Shown: one piece after another, positions 1-11,476 of the stretch
Position numbering within the stretch: position 1 is the first letter of the stretch
Layout of the letters: the number at the start of each line of letters is the position of its first letter
Assembly (NCBI GenBank): GCA_029961685.1
Contig: JARWKL010000005.1
Span: forward strand, 40,151,357-40,215,356
Reading direction: 5' to 3'
Length of the DNA stretch: 64,000 nt
DNA from: Aristolochia californica
Lineage: Eukaryota; Streptophyta; Magnoliopsida; Piperales; Aristolochiaceae
Notes under the pieces: model-generated
Seen by the model: only the letters and a program-made list of their open reading frames with translations
Told to the model about the DNA's origin: nothing
Databases searched by the model: none
Position numbers and translations under genes: made by a program

Positions 1-1864
1 CCTTCCTCCCTGCTCTATGAAGGAAAAGGGCTAGAGAACAGAATGGAGCTGCCCTCCCTTCACTCTCTCTGTACGCAGGCAGGGGCTCCTCTTTGTACGC
101 AGAGAGAGAGAGAGAGAGAGAGAGAAGCCCCCCCCCCCCCCCCCCCTCTCCTACAAACAAGGGGAGCAGGCAGGGCCCAACTCCCCTCCCTCTGGCACTT
201 TCTTGCCCAGGTGAGAAAGATAAAGAGAGGAGAAAAGACTTTCCCCCTCATTCTGCCAATGAAATCCATTGCTGAACCTCGCCCTGAACCCAGGCTTTTC
301 TCCTAACCCCATCCCTACTCCACAGAGTGGGATGGGTTCTCTATCTCCAAATCAGGCAGAGCAGGGCAGGGTGAGTTCCCTATTTAATCTACTTGGCACC
401 ATCCCTACCTAAGACATCAAATTCCTAATGTTGACTTATAGCAACATTATTCGAGAAAAAAATCATACAACTCTAGCTTTTATATAGAAGCTAAAACTGG
501 AATCTTGTAAACTATAACTCCTGACAAACTTATTCTATGATGATAACCTGAATAAAAGAGAATATAAGTCAGGAAAACATCCAGATGTTATGACTAAATA
601 AGAACAGCTCCCGAGCCAAACCTGATTCACAAACGTTCTCTGAAAAGGGCTTTTATCAGCATTCAACTGCCAAAGTGAAAATTAGGACATCTGATAAGTA
701 AAAAAATAGAAAATACAAAAACACAAATCAAGCATGAAGATGTATATTGGATATGAAGCATCTAAAAGTAACTGCATTTAGATGCTTTTCTAATAAAGAA
801 ATTGCAAGCTAAATTAGATTATGAAAGTTTTTTCATTCATTTTGTGTGAATATGTATTTCATGGTTAATACACTTCGAAGAGAGGCTAGATCAATTCTCC
901 AACAAGATTAATAGAAGATCATATGCAAATATCACTATGATTATTAGCCTAGAAAATGACAATATATGATCCTGAAAATGTCCAGCGTGAGGGAGTGTAA
1001 TTTGGTGAAGACACCAAATATAATATCAAACATATACAAATAACTTTTTTTTTCTTTTCTTTTTTCCTTTTTTTTTTAGTGGTTGATGAATTAATAAGGT
1101 CAACATGTGTTGGCCCACAGATAAGTTGCTCACTAGTGCAATTAGACCCACATTTCTTTTGTCTTGAAATTGTAGGATCTTAATACATTTAATCCTGTCT
1201 GCAGGTTTTTGTTCTGTGCACATTTTCTACTAAAATGAGACAACAGAATGGAACCTGACATACATCAGCGTGGAACATGGTATTACTTGGTTCACTTCAG
1301 ATCTCATCCGGATCATAGGTTGGATGTTCTCACCAAAGAGAGAACCTACCACGGGTTAGCAGAGAACAGATTGATGGTAACTTTTTTTTCGGAACTATAG
1401 GTAATTGGAAGTGCTGGAACCTAACATAACAGATATGATAAAAACTCTCATTGATAAACATGTCAATCAATAAATAGAATTCAGAATTTACAATTTTGCT
1501 AGCATAGCGAACACTTTCTCCCGGCGAATTTTTACACTTCTACCCATTTAGTCAAACATTTATCCGCTGCCCACTTCTCTCCATTCAATGTAAACCAGAA
1601 CGTTATACAATGTACTAAAACTAGTTCCCCCGTGTAGATCTCATCAAAATTCATATACATGCGGCCCGACGAACCAATAACCGGTAAAAGAGGTAAAGAA
1701 AAATTATTGTCAGTAAATAAAACATAAAAAAAGCAAGATCCCAATCACCAAAACATCGAAGTAGCCAATACAAAACAGTATGCCAACCAAAGAGACGGGA
1801 TAGCAAAATTTACCCACCAAAATAGATCTTAAATGGTGAGAGATATAAGATATGGCATTCTTAC
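1..1864 (-). other. 5' part of first intron of the VHA-a gene
   Basis: No exon was found here on either strand. The splice donor at 1863-1864 (minus, GTAAGA) opens an intron, and nothing resembling the second VHA-a exon (a segment with ANQVKRCGEM-type motifs) is visible, so the intron probably runs past the left edge. It holds a compound microsatellite at 102-147 and AT-rich unique-looking DNA. The open frames near 43-306 are low-complexity readings of that microsatellite. Confidence 0.6.
102..147. repeat. (GA)n followed by poly-C microsatellite
   Basis: About a dozen GA dinucleotides are followed directly by a run of roughly 18-20 C residues. It lies inside the presumed VHA-a first intron. 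The junction of two simple repeats is likely length-variable between individuals. Confidence 0.9.
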
Positions 1865-2005
1865 GTCCTTGAATTGGATGATTCCGAGTTCGCCGAGGTA
1901 AGTAATGGCTCTGTGAGCAGTCTCCGCGGGGATGATAAGCTGAACAAAGCTCATCTTCTCCGAGCGAAGAAAATCCATTTCCGGCAAATCCTCGAAAGAC
2001 CGCAT
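1865..2005 (-). CDS. VHA-a: V-type proton ATPase subunit a, first coding exon (partial gene)
   Basis: This 47-codon exon reads on the minus strand from ATG at 2003-2005 to FKD at 1865, followed by donor GTAAGA. It contains MDFLRSEKMSFVQLIIP and ITYLGELGIIQF, matching the N terminus of plant V-ATPase subunit a (family start: ...MRSEKM..VQLIIP..SAH..ITYLGELG..QF.DLN). Subunit a is the large membrane subunit of the V0 sector that forms the proton half-channels. The start MRSFEDLPEM is closer to the trans-Golgi type (VHA-a1) than to the tonoplast type, which begins differently; that assignment is inference. An in-frame stop (TGA) lies 3 codons upstream of the chosen ATG, which fixes the start. 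The exon ends in phase 0 where the family has the conserved ...FKD/LN boundary. All remaining exons are outside the window. Confidence 0.9.
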
Positions 2006-3251
2006 TTTCCATCAACCGGAGGAGATCTCCAAGGCAACTCGTTTCAATTTTCCTGCATCTCAACTGCCATTGGAACGGAGAGAAAAGAAAAATTCCCGTC
2101 ACTTTCACGATGGTAAGCAATTTGCCTTGGCAGAAAAAAAGAATCGAGGCACCAAATGCTGATTAAGAACTCCACTGGGATTCTCCCCGATTAACGATTA
2201 ATACCGTCAGACCCACAAAGATAGCCACGCATTTCCAATGGACAACATGCGGGTCGGTTCAGTTCAGAGAAACCGCTGCGCGTGAACCGACCCGACAGAC
2301 ACTCCATGGTTGACCAAAAGTTCAACGCAAAAAACGACGGTTTGCTAACCCCTTTTGTCGGTCAAGGGTCGAGCCAAATTTATTTCCCCACATACTTATC
2401 AAACATAGTCCAGATACAAATTGATATATACAATATCAAATATAGTCCAGACCAACCATGTGGTGCGTATCCACACTAACTACTTTGGTCAAATTTCAAG
2501 TTTACCCATGGTCTCTTACATTGACCCTTTAAAATAGGATTATTTGCTCGAGTTTCTAAGTATTATCAATTTTTAAATACGAACCTTAGTCCATATGTGC
2601 ACTAACCCTTTAATTTAATCATATTTCATTTTTATTTTATTTTTTTATTTCATATATTCATGATTATTTTTAGATTTTTATCATTTATTAATATTTATTA
2701 TAAGTACAATGAAGTATTTTTTACCATTTATTAATATTTTGTTTAATTGCATTCCCTTTCATGAGACAGTAGTTGGTAGAATTATTCCAAGTCTTTCTGC
2801 TGGGAAAGAAAAAAAAAGGGGATTAATTAGGAAAGAGCTCCTAAGAGGAGAGGGATGACTCGACCTCGGATTAAATACAAGTGAACCAGGTGAACTAGAG
2901 CGAGCAGGAGGAGCAAGCAAATAGAGGCCTCTCATCCGATCCACCTCTAGCAGTTAAAGGCAGGTATTCATAACCGATCTTTGATCCGCCGATTCAAGCA
3001 ATGAAGCTACCAGTGGGATAAGCATGAATGAGCCGATACCTCCCTGACCGAAACCCGCCGACAGATGACATCAAATTACAGATGAGCCCCATCCACCGAG
3101 ATGAGTCACATTTAAATTTAAGGTCGTCCGATCGATATCGATGAATTCTTACGCCTTACGCCGATTTAGGAGTGGTTGAAGCCATTATAATATAATGAAG
3201 CAAATTATTTTCATGAATAATGTAACTTTTTGTAATGAAAAAAGTTAGGTT
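2006..3251. promoter_or_regulatory. VHA-a 5' UTR/promoter side and gene-free DNA
   Basis: The first ~250 bases upstream of the VHA-a start are GC-richer and should hold its 5' UTR and promoter. A CCAATGG motif lies near 2235-2241, but no convincing TATA box was picked out. Beyond ~2500 the sequence becomes AT-rich, and at 2810-3180 there is a GC-richer stretch without a recognisable gene. The small open frames here have no recognisable similarity. Confidence 0.45.
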
Positions 3252-3997
3252 TGTTGGTAGATGGGCCCAAGCCTACCCGAACAAGGAAGGCCCACACATC
3301 CATGTCGAAGATGGGCTCAAGGCCCACTTAACAAGGAGAAGGCCCAGAGGCCCACTTTGATAGAATTATAGTAAATAAAGAGTCATATCATAGAGATAAC
3401 ATTGATGTAATTAGTTTATATTTTAGGGACATAATTATAATATTATAGGATGAAGGGTTAGGACATAAATCCATAACCTCTTCTTCCTCTTGTTTTCTCC
3501 CAATGAGTCCCTCTCTCTTTTTCTCCATGACCTAAATCCATGTAGTCCTGAAAATCAACATGGTAGTAGAACATTGATTTTCAGGACATGTAGCTATGGT
3601 TTTCAGGATTCAAAAAACCCATTATGTTTTCTCATATTGATGATTCGTTTTTTTTTTCCATAGTCGGTGAAACTTCTTTTTAAAATTTTGTTGCTCGTTT
3701 TCTCCTTGATCAGAAAAATTAAAAGCTTGGTGAAAGATGTTTGATAATACCATGTCAAGTTCCGAGCATGGGTCTTTAGACTAAGCTCAACTCGGCCGCA
3801 ACTCGACCGTGGAGGAGTTCTACTCCGAAGGGCAGCCTAGGAGGAAAGTAATGGGCAAACATAAGTCCATAGGAGCATTCCTGGGAACTAGGAAGGCTTA
3901 GGACATAAGTAACCTCTTCTTCATCATGTTTTCTCCCAATGAGTTCCTCTTTTGTTTTTCTCCATGAGTTAAGTCCATGGAGTCCTAAAAATCAGCA
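3252..3997 (+). mobile_element. TRIM-like short LTR element with truncated 3' LTR
   Basis: The left LTR runs 3252-3560 (TGTTGG...CAACA, 309 bp) and is followed by TGGTAGTAGAAC, a decayed initiator tRNA-Met primer-binding site. A partial second LTR (about 3896-3997, ending CA) repeats the final ~100 bp of the first. The 5-bp direct repeat AGGTT flanks both ends (3247-3251 and 3998-4002), so the unit is one insertion. The ~335-bp interior has no coding capacity. The LTR shares its U3 modules (GATGGGCCCAAGCC, GGAAGGCCCACA) with the LTR at 53667. Movement would require proteins supplied by another element. Confidence 0.75.
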
Positions 3998-5594
3998 AGG
4001 TTTAAGAAAGGTTCATTGGACTTAAATAAAACCTCCTTTGGTTCACTTTTAAATATAACTAGTGCAAACCTTTTAAAGATGAGGATAAATTAACTATTTA
4101 ATTCTATAAAATTAAATTCTTAATAAACAAAAGGCCCATTTCTTCTAAATTTATGTAATATTTATTAGATGCCCATAACATTGGTAGACTCGAGTCTAAC
4201 CACATTTTCCTCAATTTTAAATACAACCATTGGACTTGATTTTAACTATTTAATTATATAATAGGATTGCATTCCTAATAAACAAAAAGACCCACTTCTC
4301 CTAGGATGGCTACTTTTCTTCTAGTGAAGGCAATACTCCCGTCTTCCTCTTCTACCTCTTTGGTGAGAGAGAATAGGAGAAAAGGAGAACAAGGGGGGTT
4401 CCCTCTAGCTTTGTTTTGGTCATGGCCATGAGGACATCATTGCTCCTTGAAAGGGAGGGGTGCCCCCTCTCCCTTTATCTATGTAGTGAGGGTGCATAAG
4501 CTTTAGGAGAGGCCCATGCACTACTCCTCTACATAAAAAGGAGGGGTGTGCCTCTCCTTCATTGGTGTTGAAAAAGAGGAGGGAGTAACTTCCCCTTGAT
4601 GTGATATTTTTTCAACACAAAGGAGGGGAAGGGGCTTTCCCCTCCGGGGCATGACATGGTTCTCCCCTATCACATAGGGAAGTGGTGGGTTTCTCAAGAA
4701 TCTGACACATATCAGGCTGCCTAAATCATATACATTATGGTCTTATTGAGCTGCATATTGGGTTTTCAAAGGTTGTAACCTCATACGTGGGGTTAAAAAA
4801 ATGTAATAAATTACTCAAATTTATTTTACTTTCAAATATAAATATATACATACATATACATACATACAGAGGGTTGATCTAATATGAAAAGCCGTTTGGT
4901 GCGAAACGGCTATCTTAGTCGTTCAATCAACGGCTATCATGATCGAACGACTGTATATATATATATATATATATTATAAAATTAAATATTATTGTAATGG
5001 AGTAACTTGTTGTGGACGTAAAAGGGAATTGGTCAATGAAACAGTGTGATTGTTGACAACACTATAACACAAAGAAAATTACAAGTGATTTTAAGTCCTA
5101 TCTCTAGTGACCATCTAACTCGATCTCCACAACAAATTCAGATCACCTTTGTAGAGGAAGTTAGTTGATTCCGTTTTGATGTCTTTGGTAATCTTCCTAT
5201 GATGTTTGGACAAGGATTTTGGTCTTGTGCTTACTTATGGAGGATGAGTGTCAACAGAGTAACAACAAAAATGATATACTTGTTGTGACTCCTATTAAAA
5301 GAAAAGAAGAAGAGTCACATACTTGTAATTTATCTTATGATTCAATTTTTATTTTCAGCCCTCTTGTTAAAAGGGTATTTAAGAAATGTTTCAACTAACG
5401 TGACTATTTAAAGCCTAAGGGGAAGAATTGGGGCTTCACTTTGAAACCCTAATCCATTCTCGCTTTCTCCACTCACTCGAGTTTCTCTCCTTTTCTATGT
5501 CCTTAACACTCTTTTCTCCTCCTTCAGTATTCACTCTCTTCTCTCTTCTTCTCATATTCTTTTTCCTCAAAGGCTTCTTAAGGTTAAGATAATG
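3998..5594. other. Gene-free region with diverged duplications
   Basis: No gene is seen. Two diverged copies of a segment containing TAATAAACAAAA and 'ggcccatttct/gacccacttct' lie near 4080-4160 and 4230-4310. A 10-12 bp inverted repeat (GTGTTGAAAAA/TTTTTTCAACAC) lies near 4563-4618. TA-rich microsatellites lie at 4845-4865 and 4953-4975. Two adjacent hairpins at 4890-4952 are listed separately. Confidence 0.5.
4890..4952. repeat. Two adjacent perfect 8-bp stem-loops
   Basis: Stem 1 pairs AGCCGTTT (4890-4897) with AAACGGCT (4904-4911) around a 6-base loop. Stem 2 pairs AGTCGTTC (4917-4924) with GAACGACT (4945-4952) around a 20-base loop. The element CGGCTATC occurs twice between them. A (TA)n tract follows at once. 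The pattern resembles the end of a small DNA transposon, but no terminal repeat or target duplication was established. Confidence 0.6.
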
Positions 5595-5599
5595 GAATG

Positions 5600-6009
5600 T
5601 GTAGAATTTAGGATCCCATGTGGAGGACTTTAGATCGACGAAGAAGAACAACAACAACAAAGGAAGGAGAGGAGAAGGAGAAGGAGAAAAACCAAGATGG
5701 AGAGAGTTTGGATTAAGGGAGAAGAAGATGCGCCAACCAAGTGAGGAGGGAGGCTGGACAAATTTCTTGAGAAAAGAGGGGAGAGCTTCAATGCTCTACC
5801 TCTTAGCCAATGCCTTTATTTATAGCTTTACAATGCCCTTAGGGCTACAACTTGATAAAAAAAGAGACAAAAAAAGAGACATAAAACAAATAAGTATTTA
5901 CACATTTATGCCATCTTTATAGAAAGTATCATTTTTTACCCATATGCCACCACTTAGACGTGTAGGCTTACTAGCCTTGAGCTTGTGGGCTTGAGCCCAT
6001 CTTCCAACA
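5600..6009 (-). repeat. 3' LTR of Copia family A element
   Basis: 410 bp, highly similar to the LTR at 11082-11476. On the minus strand it starts TGTTGGAAGATGGGC and ends TTCTACA. A TATAAATA-like motif (minus strand, about 5817-5824) precedes a pyrimidine-rich leader, as expected for U3/R. Confidence 0.93.
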
Positions 6010-6020
6010 CTCCCCCTCAA
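6010..6020 (-). other. Polypurine tract of Copia family A element
   Basis: Minus strand TTGAGGGGGAG lies immediately upstream of the 3' LTR, in the position that primes plus-strand DNA synthesis. The same tract precedes the 3' LTR of the sister element at 27293. Confidence 0.85.
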
Positions 6021-6046
6021 GCTGGAGGAGAAAAAACATAGATACC

Positions 6047-6480
6047 CTACTTACCACATATAAAGGATAGGATTTTAGAGGTAACTGGTTTAGTGATGAT
6101 ATCTACTACTTGCTCTTGAGATGAAACATGTTTGAAGGAGATTATTCCTGCTTGAAACTTCTCCCGTATAAAGTGATAATCCACCTCAATGTGTATAGTC
6201 CTTTCATGGAAGACTAAATTTGAAGTAATATGAATGGTTTCTTGGTTATCACAATGTTGACCTATGGGACCTCCTTTATAAAATCCTAATTCGGTAAGAA
6301 GGGTCTTGATCCACAAGAATTCACTAACTGTGTGGGCCATAGCTCTGTATTTTGCTTCGGTACTAGACCTTGCAACCATATTTTGCTTCTTACTTTTCCA
6401 TGTACCCAAGTTTCCTCTAACAAGAGTGTAATATCCAAACGTAGACTTCCTATCATCAGGTGATCCAGCCCAATATGCAT
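6047..6480 (-). pseudogene. Copia RNase H domain (degenerate)
   Basis: Readable as WAGSPDDRKSTFGY...SKKQNMVARSSTEAKYRAMA...CDNQETIHI...IDYHFIREK-type sequence ending in TKPVTSKILSF, the classical C-terminal RNase H of Copia polyproteins. The first catalytic Asp, normally in DADWAG, is Tyr here (AYWAG), so the domain would be inactive even if expressed. It ends just before the polypurine tract. It is split over two overlapping frames. Confidence 0.85.
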
Positions 6481-6485
6481 ATGAG

Positions 6486-7660
6486 AAGCCTTCTATGTTG
6501 AAGTGCGAATGTTTTTTATAAAGTAATCATCTTCCCGGAGCTCCTTTTAGGTATCATAATATTCTCACCACACTTACAACATATGATATGTCTGGTCTAG
6601 TTACCGTGAGATAGATCAATTTTCCCACAAGTCTTTGATATTTGCCAATATCAATATCTTCTCCAGTCGTTGCACATAATTTTACATTTGTATCCATTGG
6701 TGTGTCAACTGGTCGACACCCCTCCATTCATATTTCGTCGAGGAGGTCCAAGATATATTTTCTCTTAGACAATATTATCCCATGTTTGGATTGAAGAACT
6801 TCTATGCCCAAAAAAATAATTACACAATCCCATATCTTTAGTTTTGAATTCTTGACATATCATATTTTTCACTTCATGTATGCTATGTGTGTCAACTGGT
6901 CGATACCCCTTCATTCATGTTTCTTTGAGGAGGTCCAAGATATATTTCCGTTGAGACAATATTATCCCATGTTTGGATTGAAGAACTCTATGCCCAAAAA
7001 AATACTTAAACAATCCCAGATCTTTAGTTTTGAAATCCTGACATATCATATTTTTCACTTCCTATATGCTATGTGCATCATTGTCGGTTAAGATAATATC
7101 ATCAACACATACAGCTAATAATATTTTTTCTTTGACAGTATCTTTAAAATATACCAAATGATCTACCGAGCACCAATAAAAACTAAATCGTAGAAGCGCT
7201 TGGCTAAATTTATCAAACCAAGCTCGAGGGGACCATTTAAGCCCATATAAGGATTTTTGTAACCTGTACACCAACTCCCCCTCAACCACATAACCTAGTG
7301 GTTGAACCATATAAATTTTCTCACGTATATCACCATTTAAGAAGGGATTTTTTACATCGAGTTGATATACGGGCCATGATGAGTTAGCAGTAAGAGATAA
7401 AAGGATACGTACCAAATTTAATTTTGCAACAGGAGACACAGTCTCCTCATAATCTATCCCATAACACTGAGTGTATCCTTTAGCAATGAGTTGGGATTTA
7501 AGGCAAGCAACAAACCCATTCGGGTTATGTTTAACCAAAAAAACCCATTTACAATCGACCAGTTTTTTTCCTTTTGGAACGATGCTAAGTACCAGGTTTG
7601 ATTCTCATATAAGGCGTGTATTTCTTCATCCATAGCCGCCTTCCATTTTGGATGCTTCAA
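6486..7660 (-). pseudogene. Copia reverse transcriptase (frameshifted, internally duplicated)
   Basis: From high to low coordinates: KHPKWKAAMDEEIHAL, then YTQCYGIDYEETVSPVAKL, VYQLDVKNPFLNGDI, SLYGLKWSPRAWF and VCVDDIIL. These are the ordered RVT_2 motifs of Copia RT. The catalytic YVDD box has become CVDD. A frame change lies near 7540-7570. Downstream the sequence is duplicated in tandem (6701-7074, 187-bp period), shifting the frame again. A stop also breaks the KYILDLLDE region near 6740. It is a dead gene. Confidence 0.88.
6701..7074. repeat. 187-bp tandem duplication inside Copia RT
   Basis: Copy 1 is 6701-6887 and copy 2 is 6888-7074. Both begin TGTGTCAACTGGTCGA and end ...TATGCTATG. 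They differ by scattered substitutions and one small indel. The period is 3n+1, so the duplication itself breaks the reading frame. Sister-element RT at 26450-26520 has only one copy. Confidence 0.88.
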
Positions 7661-7675
7661 GGCATCATGATAGGA

Positions 7676-8104
7676 CTATGGAATAGAATTAGAAGAAAGA
7701 GATGCAAGGAATTGAGAGCAATCGAAAGACAAACGATGGTCGGGCATAAAGTTGGAGATAGGGTGAGAAGTAGTACAGGAATGACATTCATTTCTTAAAT
7801 CAATAGGCCGAGTATCAAATTTTGGCCCAAACATATGAGGGGAAGGACTTATTTCGGGTGGATTCGACAACTCCACAGGTGAGGTCGTGGCTGGTGCTTT
7901 AGGGGGTTGAGTAATATCGACATTGAAAGGCACAAGTGGACAATGAGTGGTAGGAGGAAATGTCAACCCTGGAGGAGCATCATGCGAGGAGTAGAAGGAG
8001 GTGTCCTCAAAGAAGGTCACATCCCGAGATACAAGCATCCTCCAAATGGTAGGATTGTAACAGACATATCTTTTCTGGGTGCGAGAGTACCCCAAAAAAT
8101 ACAC
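7676..8104 (-). pseudogene. Copia polyprotein linker between integrase and RT
   Basis: The frame reads FLGYSRTQKRYVCYNP...SRDVTFFEDTSFY, the conserved segment after the integrase core, followed by a Pro/Ser/Thr-rich linker with no catalytic motif. It belongs to the same polyprotein as the RT at lower coordinates but is separated from it by a stop. Confidence 0.75.
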
Positions 8105-8105
8105 C

Positions 8106-8752
8106 TCGTAGAACGTGGAACAAGCTTACTCTTTTTTGGGGAAGTGACATGTACAAAACATGTACATCAAAAAACCTTAGGAGGAAGAGAAAAGGGATCT
8201 TCACCATGAAATAAAACAAAGTAAGGAGTATTATTTCTAAGAACAGATGAAGGTAACCTATTGATAAGAAAATAGGCCATAAGTGTTGCATGAGGCCAAT
8301 AAAAGTAGGGTACCTTCATGGAGTAGAGGAGGCTCTAAGCAACTTCAAGAAGGTAACGATTCTTTCTTTCAGTAACACCATTCTGTTGAGGGGTATAGGC
8401 ACACAATGTTTGATGGATAAGCCCATTACCCTCATAGAATGATTGGAACTCACTTGATAAGTATTCCTTAGCATTATCAGACCTAAGGATTTGAATTTTC
8501 TTTCCAAATTGAGTCAACACCATAACATGCAAGGTTTTAAAAATAGGAAGGATTTTAGATCATTCTTTAAATAGATATAACCAAGTGATTCGGGTAAAGT
8601 CATCAACAAATGTAACAAAGTATTGAACTTGAGAAATATTAGAGATACACAAAGCCCATACATTCGAGTGTACTAAAGCAAAAGGAGCAACACTTGTAGT
8701 TGTAAGGTGAGGAGAATATCTACTCGTATGGTGTTTACTTAATTGACAAACC
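8106..8752 (-). pseudogene. Copia integrase core (degenerate)
   Basis: Motifs in order on the minus strand: VTFVDDFTRITWLY, LRSDNAKEYLSSEF, TPQQNGVTERKNR. These place the second D and the E of the DD(35)E core at expected spacing. The first D segment reads LVHSNVWA where family members have HxDxWG, so the first catalytic Asp is lost (Asn). An internal stop follows LYLFKE near 8567. The GAG-pre-integrase HHCC region lies at the protease side. Inactive. Confidence 0.82.
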
Positions 8753-9667
8753 TCACAATTGAAAGTAGAAAGCGAATTTAACGAAGGAAGTAAATGACGA
8801 AGTGAAGATGCAGACGAATGGCCAAGCTGGTTGTAAAAAGTTGTGTTTCGATGTAGTGGATGATAGGGCAGCTAATGGCAGAAGAGTGAAGTAGTACAAA
8901 CCCCCTTTTTCATGGCCGCCACCAATCACCCATTTCGTAGTTAGATCCTGAAATGTACAAGAAGAGGGTGCGAAGGTAACAAAGCAATTCAATTTTTTTG
9001 TTATTTGACTAACCGAATGCAAATTTAAAGGAAATTGAGGGACAAACAAAACATCTTGAAGAGGGATAGAAGATGTAAGAGATGAGGAACCCTTGCCTAG
9101 TACCTTGGTTTGGGTACCACTAGCAATAGTAACAAATTTACGGGGAAGACATGGAGATAAGGAATGAAGTATGTGTTTGTTACCTGACAGATGTTTGGAA
9201 GCCGCAGAGTCGATGATCCAATAGGAGGAAGATGACGAGGAAGAAAGCATGCCTGAGACAATGGTGGTAGTAGTAGTAGGTAACTGTGGAAAGGAGAACT
9301 CTATTAGAGACTTCATCTTCTGAAATGCTGCATAGTCTTCAGTAGTGAGAGTCACTTTCCCGGTTTGGGAGTCAACCTTTTCTTCTCGTTTATCAACATT
9401 AATGGAAGCGGGGTTAGTCGTGGCCCAATCAAGTTTGCCATGAAGTTTCCTACAAGGTTTCACAAAGTGGTTCTGACCACCACAGTAAGTGAAAAAGTGA
9501 GGCACAGTGAAGGAATGGGTCAGACCCATTCTACCACCTCTATTGTGAGCCCCTCTAATATTTCTATCGCGTCCTAGGTATGAGGATGATGTACCCCTAT
9601 TGCCGGAGTACATAGCTAATGGACCATCAATGGGGGAAGTCAGAGATGGATATGGGATTTGTAGCAA
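8753..9667 (-). pseudogene. Copia zinc knuckle and aspartic protease region
   Basis: The 304-residue frame carries YCGGQNHFVKPC (about residues 61-72), a CCHC knuckle in which the first Cys is Phe, and WIIDSAASKHLSGN (about 150-163), the protease active site; the usual DSGAS reads DSAAS, a Gly to Ala change. A Gly/Arg-rich basic stretch precedes the knuckle, as in nucleocapsids. The frame ends before integrase. Confidence 0.85.
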
Positions 9668-9831
9668 CGTGGCACTGATGTCGTTGAAGGATGGAAGAGC
9701 GGAGGAGCTAAGAAGCTGGGTCTTAGCAACCTCAAGGTGGGGCTAGATATTTGTCAAGCAAATGGCAGTTGCTAAGGCCATCGTTGCCTTTCTTGATCTA
9801 CAATGTTTATTGAATATGGCTTAGCGATTTT

Positions 9832-10272
9832 TCATTCTTGGAGAAGGCCCCGAACTCGAGCAAAAAACTCATGAATGTTATCTCTTTGTTTAGTATTCAG
9901 CATACTCTGTAAGACATCGAATAATTTTTGTAAGGAGGTCGTACAGGAGTATAGCTTCGTAATTGTGTTCCAAATGTCCTTGGCTATTTCCAAGTGGACC
10001 ACATTGTTAGCTACATGTTGTTCTATGCTATTGATGAGCCAATTAATAACCTGGTTATCATTTTTAACCCACTTGAGGTAGGCTACATCTTCTTCATCAA
10101 TTGGAGGAGGGAGTTCGATTACGTGACTGAGAAGATCATGAGTAATGAGAACCTTCCGTATCGATTGTGACTTGCTAAGATAATTTGAGAGACCTCTTAA
10201 TGAGATTGTAGTAATTCGGAGTATGTCACTCTTACTACTTGCATGCCCAATCTCCATCTTGAGGCAATTCAA
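9832..10272 (-). pseudogene. Copia gag (UBN2-type) fragment
   Basis: The 146-residue frame contains YLKWVKNDNQVINWLINSI, AKDIWNTITKLY and QRDNIHEFFARVRGLLQE. This is the helical gag region (W..D..V..WL..SI; A..IW..L...Y) of Copia elements. It starts just inside the leader next to the PBS-side LTR and ends at a stop before the nucleocapsid frame. Confidence 0.85.
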
Positions 10273-11065
10273 AGGCCGAGGTCAATTGCAAGGGGCATCT
10301 TCAAATAACAATTACTCAATGTAATTTGAAGAAACCGTTGACCAAATCAGGCACCGACAATGGAAGGAATAAAAATTTTCCATGAGAGCAAGCACCAAAT
10401 CATCAAGGAATTTGTGCTTTTGTGGGGACAAGATCCAGCCATCACTCAATTCCTCTTATATTCTTATAGAAAAACAAAGAGGAGAGGATAGATGCAAACT
10501 CTTATGCCTTAATCCAAACTTCAACACAAACCATGGGCAAACATGTGAGAACCACTGTCTTCTTTAGAGATACTTAGAGGCAAATCAGAACTCTAGGAAG
10601 CAAATTTTTACAGCTCATGGGTACACTCCAGCGTAAAAAAAAGAACAATCGTTGGAGTTCAAGAGCAGCAAAGTAATAGAGATAATTAGCTGCTGGAATT
10701 CCACCTCAAAGAAAATTGATCCAAGTTATATAAAGGTAACAGAATCGCAAATCATCAATTTATCATTCTTGATAAAACACTAGCAACAACTAATCTTGAT
10801 CAAGCTTGTAATTTAGATACAAAAAGATTAAGATTATAACATCTTCTTAGTCATAAGAGATAAATCTTCACAACCTCTCATATGAAGATTCTCTTGACTT
10901 GATGTATTCGGAAATCAAGAATTCAAAAATTAAATAAAGAGTATGTAAATAATGGCCAGAATTGACTTATCTCTTCATGGTTGGACTCCTTCTTTCATGA
11001 AAAAAAATCTTGAACATACTTAATAAACAATTCCTTGTATACTTCATCAAGGGAGATTCTAAACT

Positions 11066-11081
11066 CCTTGCTCTAATACCA
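11066..11081 (-). other. Primer-binding site (initiator tRNA-Met)
   Basis: Minus strand TGGTATTAGAGCAAGG lies immediately after the 5' LTR. It matches the plant initiator-tRNA PBS consensus TGGTATCAGAGC with one substitution. Its position proves the element reads on the minus strand. Confidence 0.88.
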
Positions 11082-11476
11082 TGTAGAATTTAGGATCCCA
11101 TGTGGAGGACTTTAGATCAACAAAAAAGAAGAAGAAGAGAGGAATGAGAGGAGAAGGAGAAGGAGAAGAACCAAGATGGAGAGAGATTTGATTAAGGGAG
11201 AAGAATGTGCGTCGATCAAGTGAGGAGGGAGGTTGGACGAATTTCTTGAGAAAAGAGGGGAGAGTTTCAATGTTCTACCTCTTAGCCAATGCCTTTATTT
11301 ATTACTTCACAATGCCCTTAGGGCTACAACTTGATAAACGAAGAGACATACAAAGAACAAGTATTTACACCTTTATGTCATCTTTAAGGAAATTATCCTA
11401 TTTTACCCATATGCCACCACTTAGACGTGTGGGCTTACTAGCCATGAGCTTGTGGGCTTGAGCCCATCTTTTAACA
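11082..11476 (-). repeat. 5' LTR of Copia family A element
   Basis: 395 bp, pair of the LTR at 5600. On the minus strand it starts TGTTAAAAGATGGGC and ends in TTCTACA next to the PBS. It carries more small deletions than the other LTR. Confidence 0.93.

Larger units (their letters stand above)
5600..11476 (-). mobile_element. Full-length but degenerate Ty1/Copia LTR retrotransposon (family A)
   Basis: Two LTRs (5600-6009 and 11082-11476) begin TGTAGAATTT and end in ACA on the plus strand. The 5-bp target duplication GAATG is perfect (5595-5599 and 11477-11481). Minus-strand order is PBS, gag, zinc knuckle and protease, integrase, reverse transcriptase, RNase H, polypurine tract, which is the Copia order. 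All coding parts are broken by stops or frameshifts, and a 187-bp tandem duplication disrupts the RT, so the copy cannot be autonomous. The element at 24698-27684 is a deleted member of the same family. Confidence 0.95.

Noticed and set aside
43..306. Overlapping open frames on both strands with Arg-Glu and Pro repeats
   Set aside because: They are readings of the (GA)n and poly-C microsatellite; no family similarity and low complexity.
1710..2120. A 136-codon minus-strand frame spanning the VHA-a exon
   Set aside because: It is in another frame than the conserved VHA-a peptide and runs through the splice donor into the intron.
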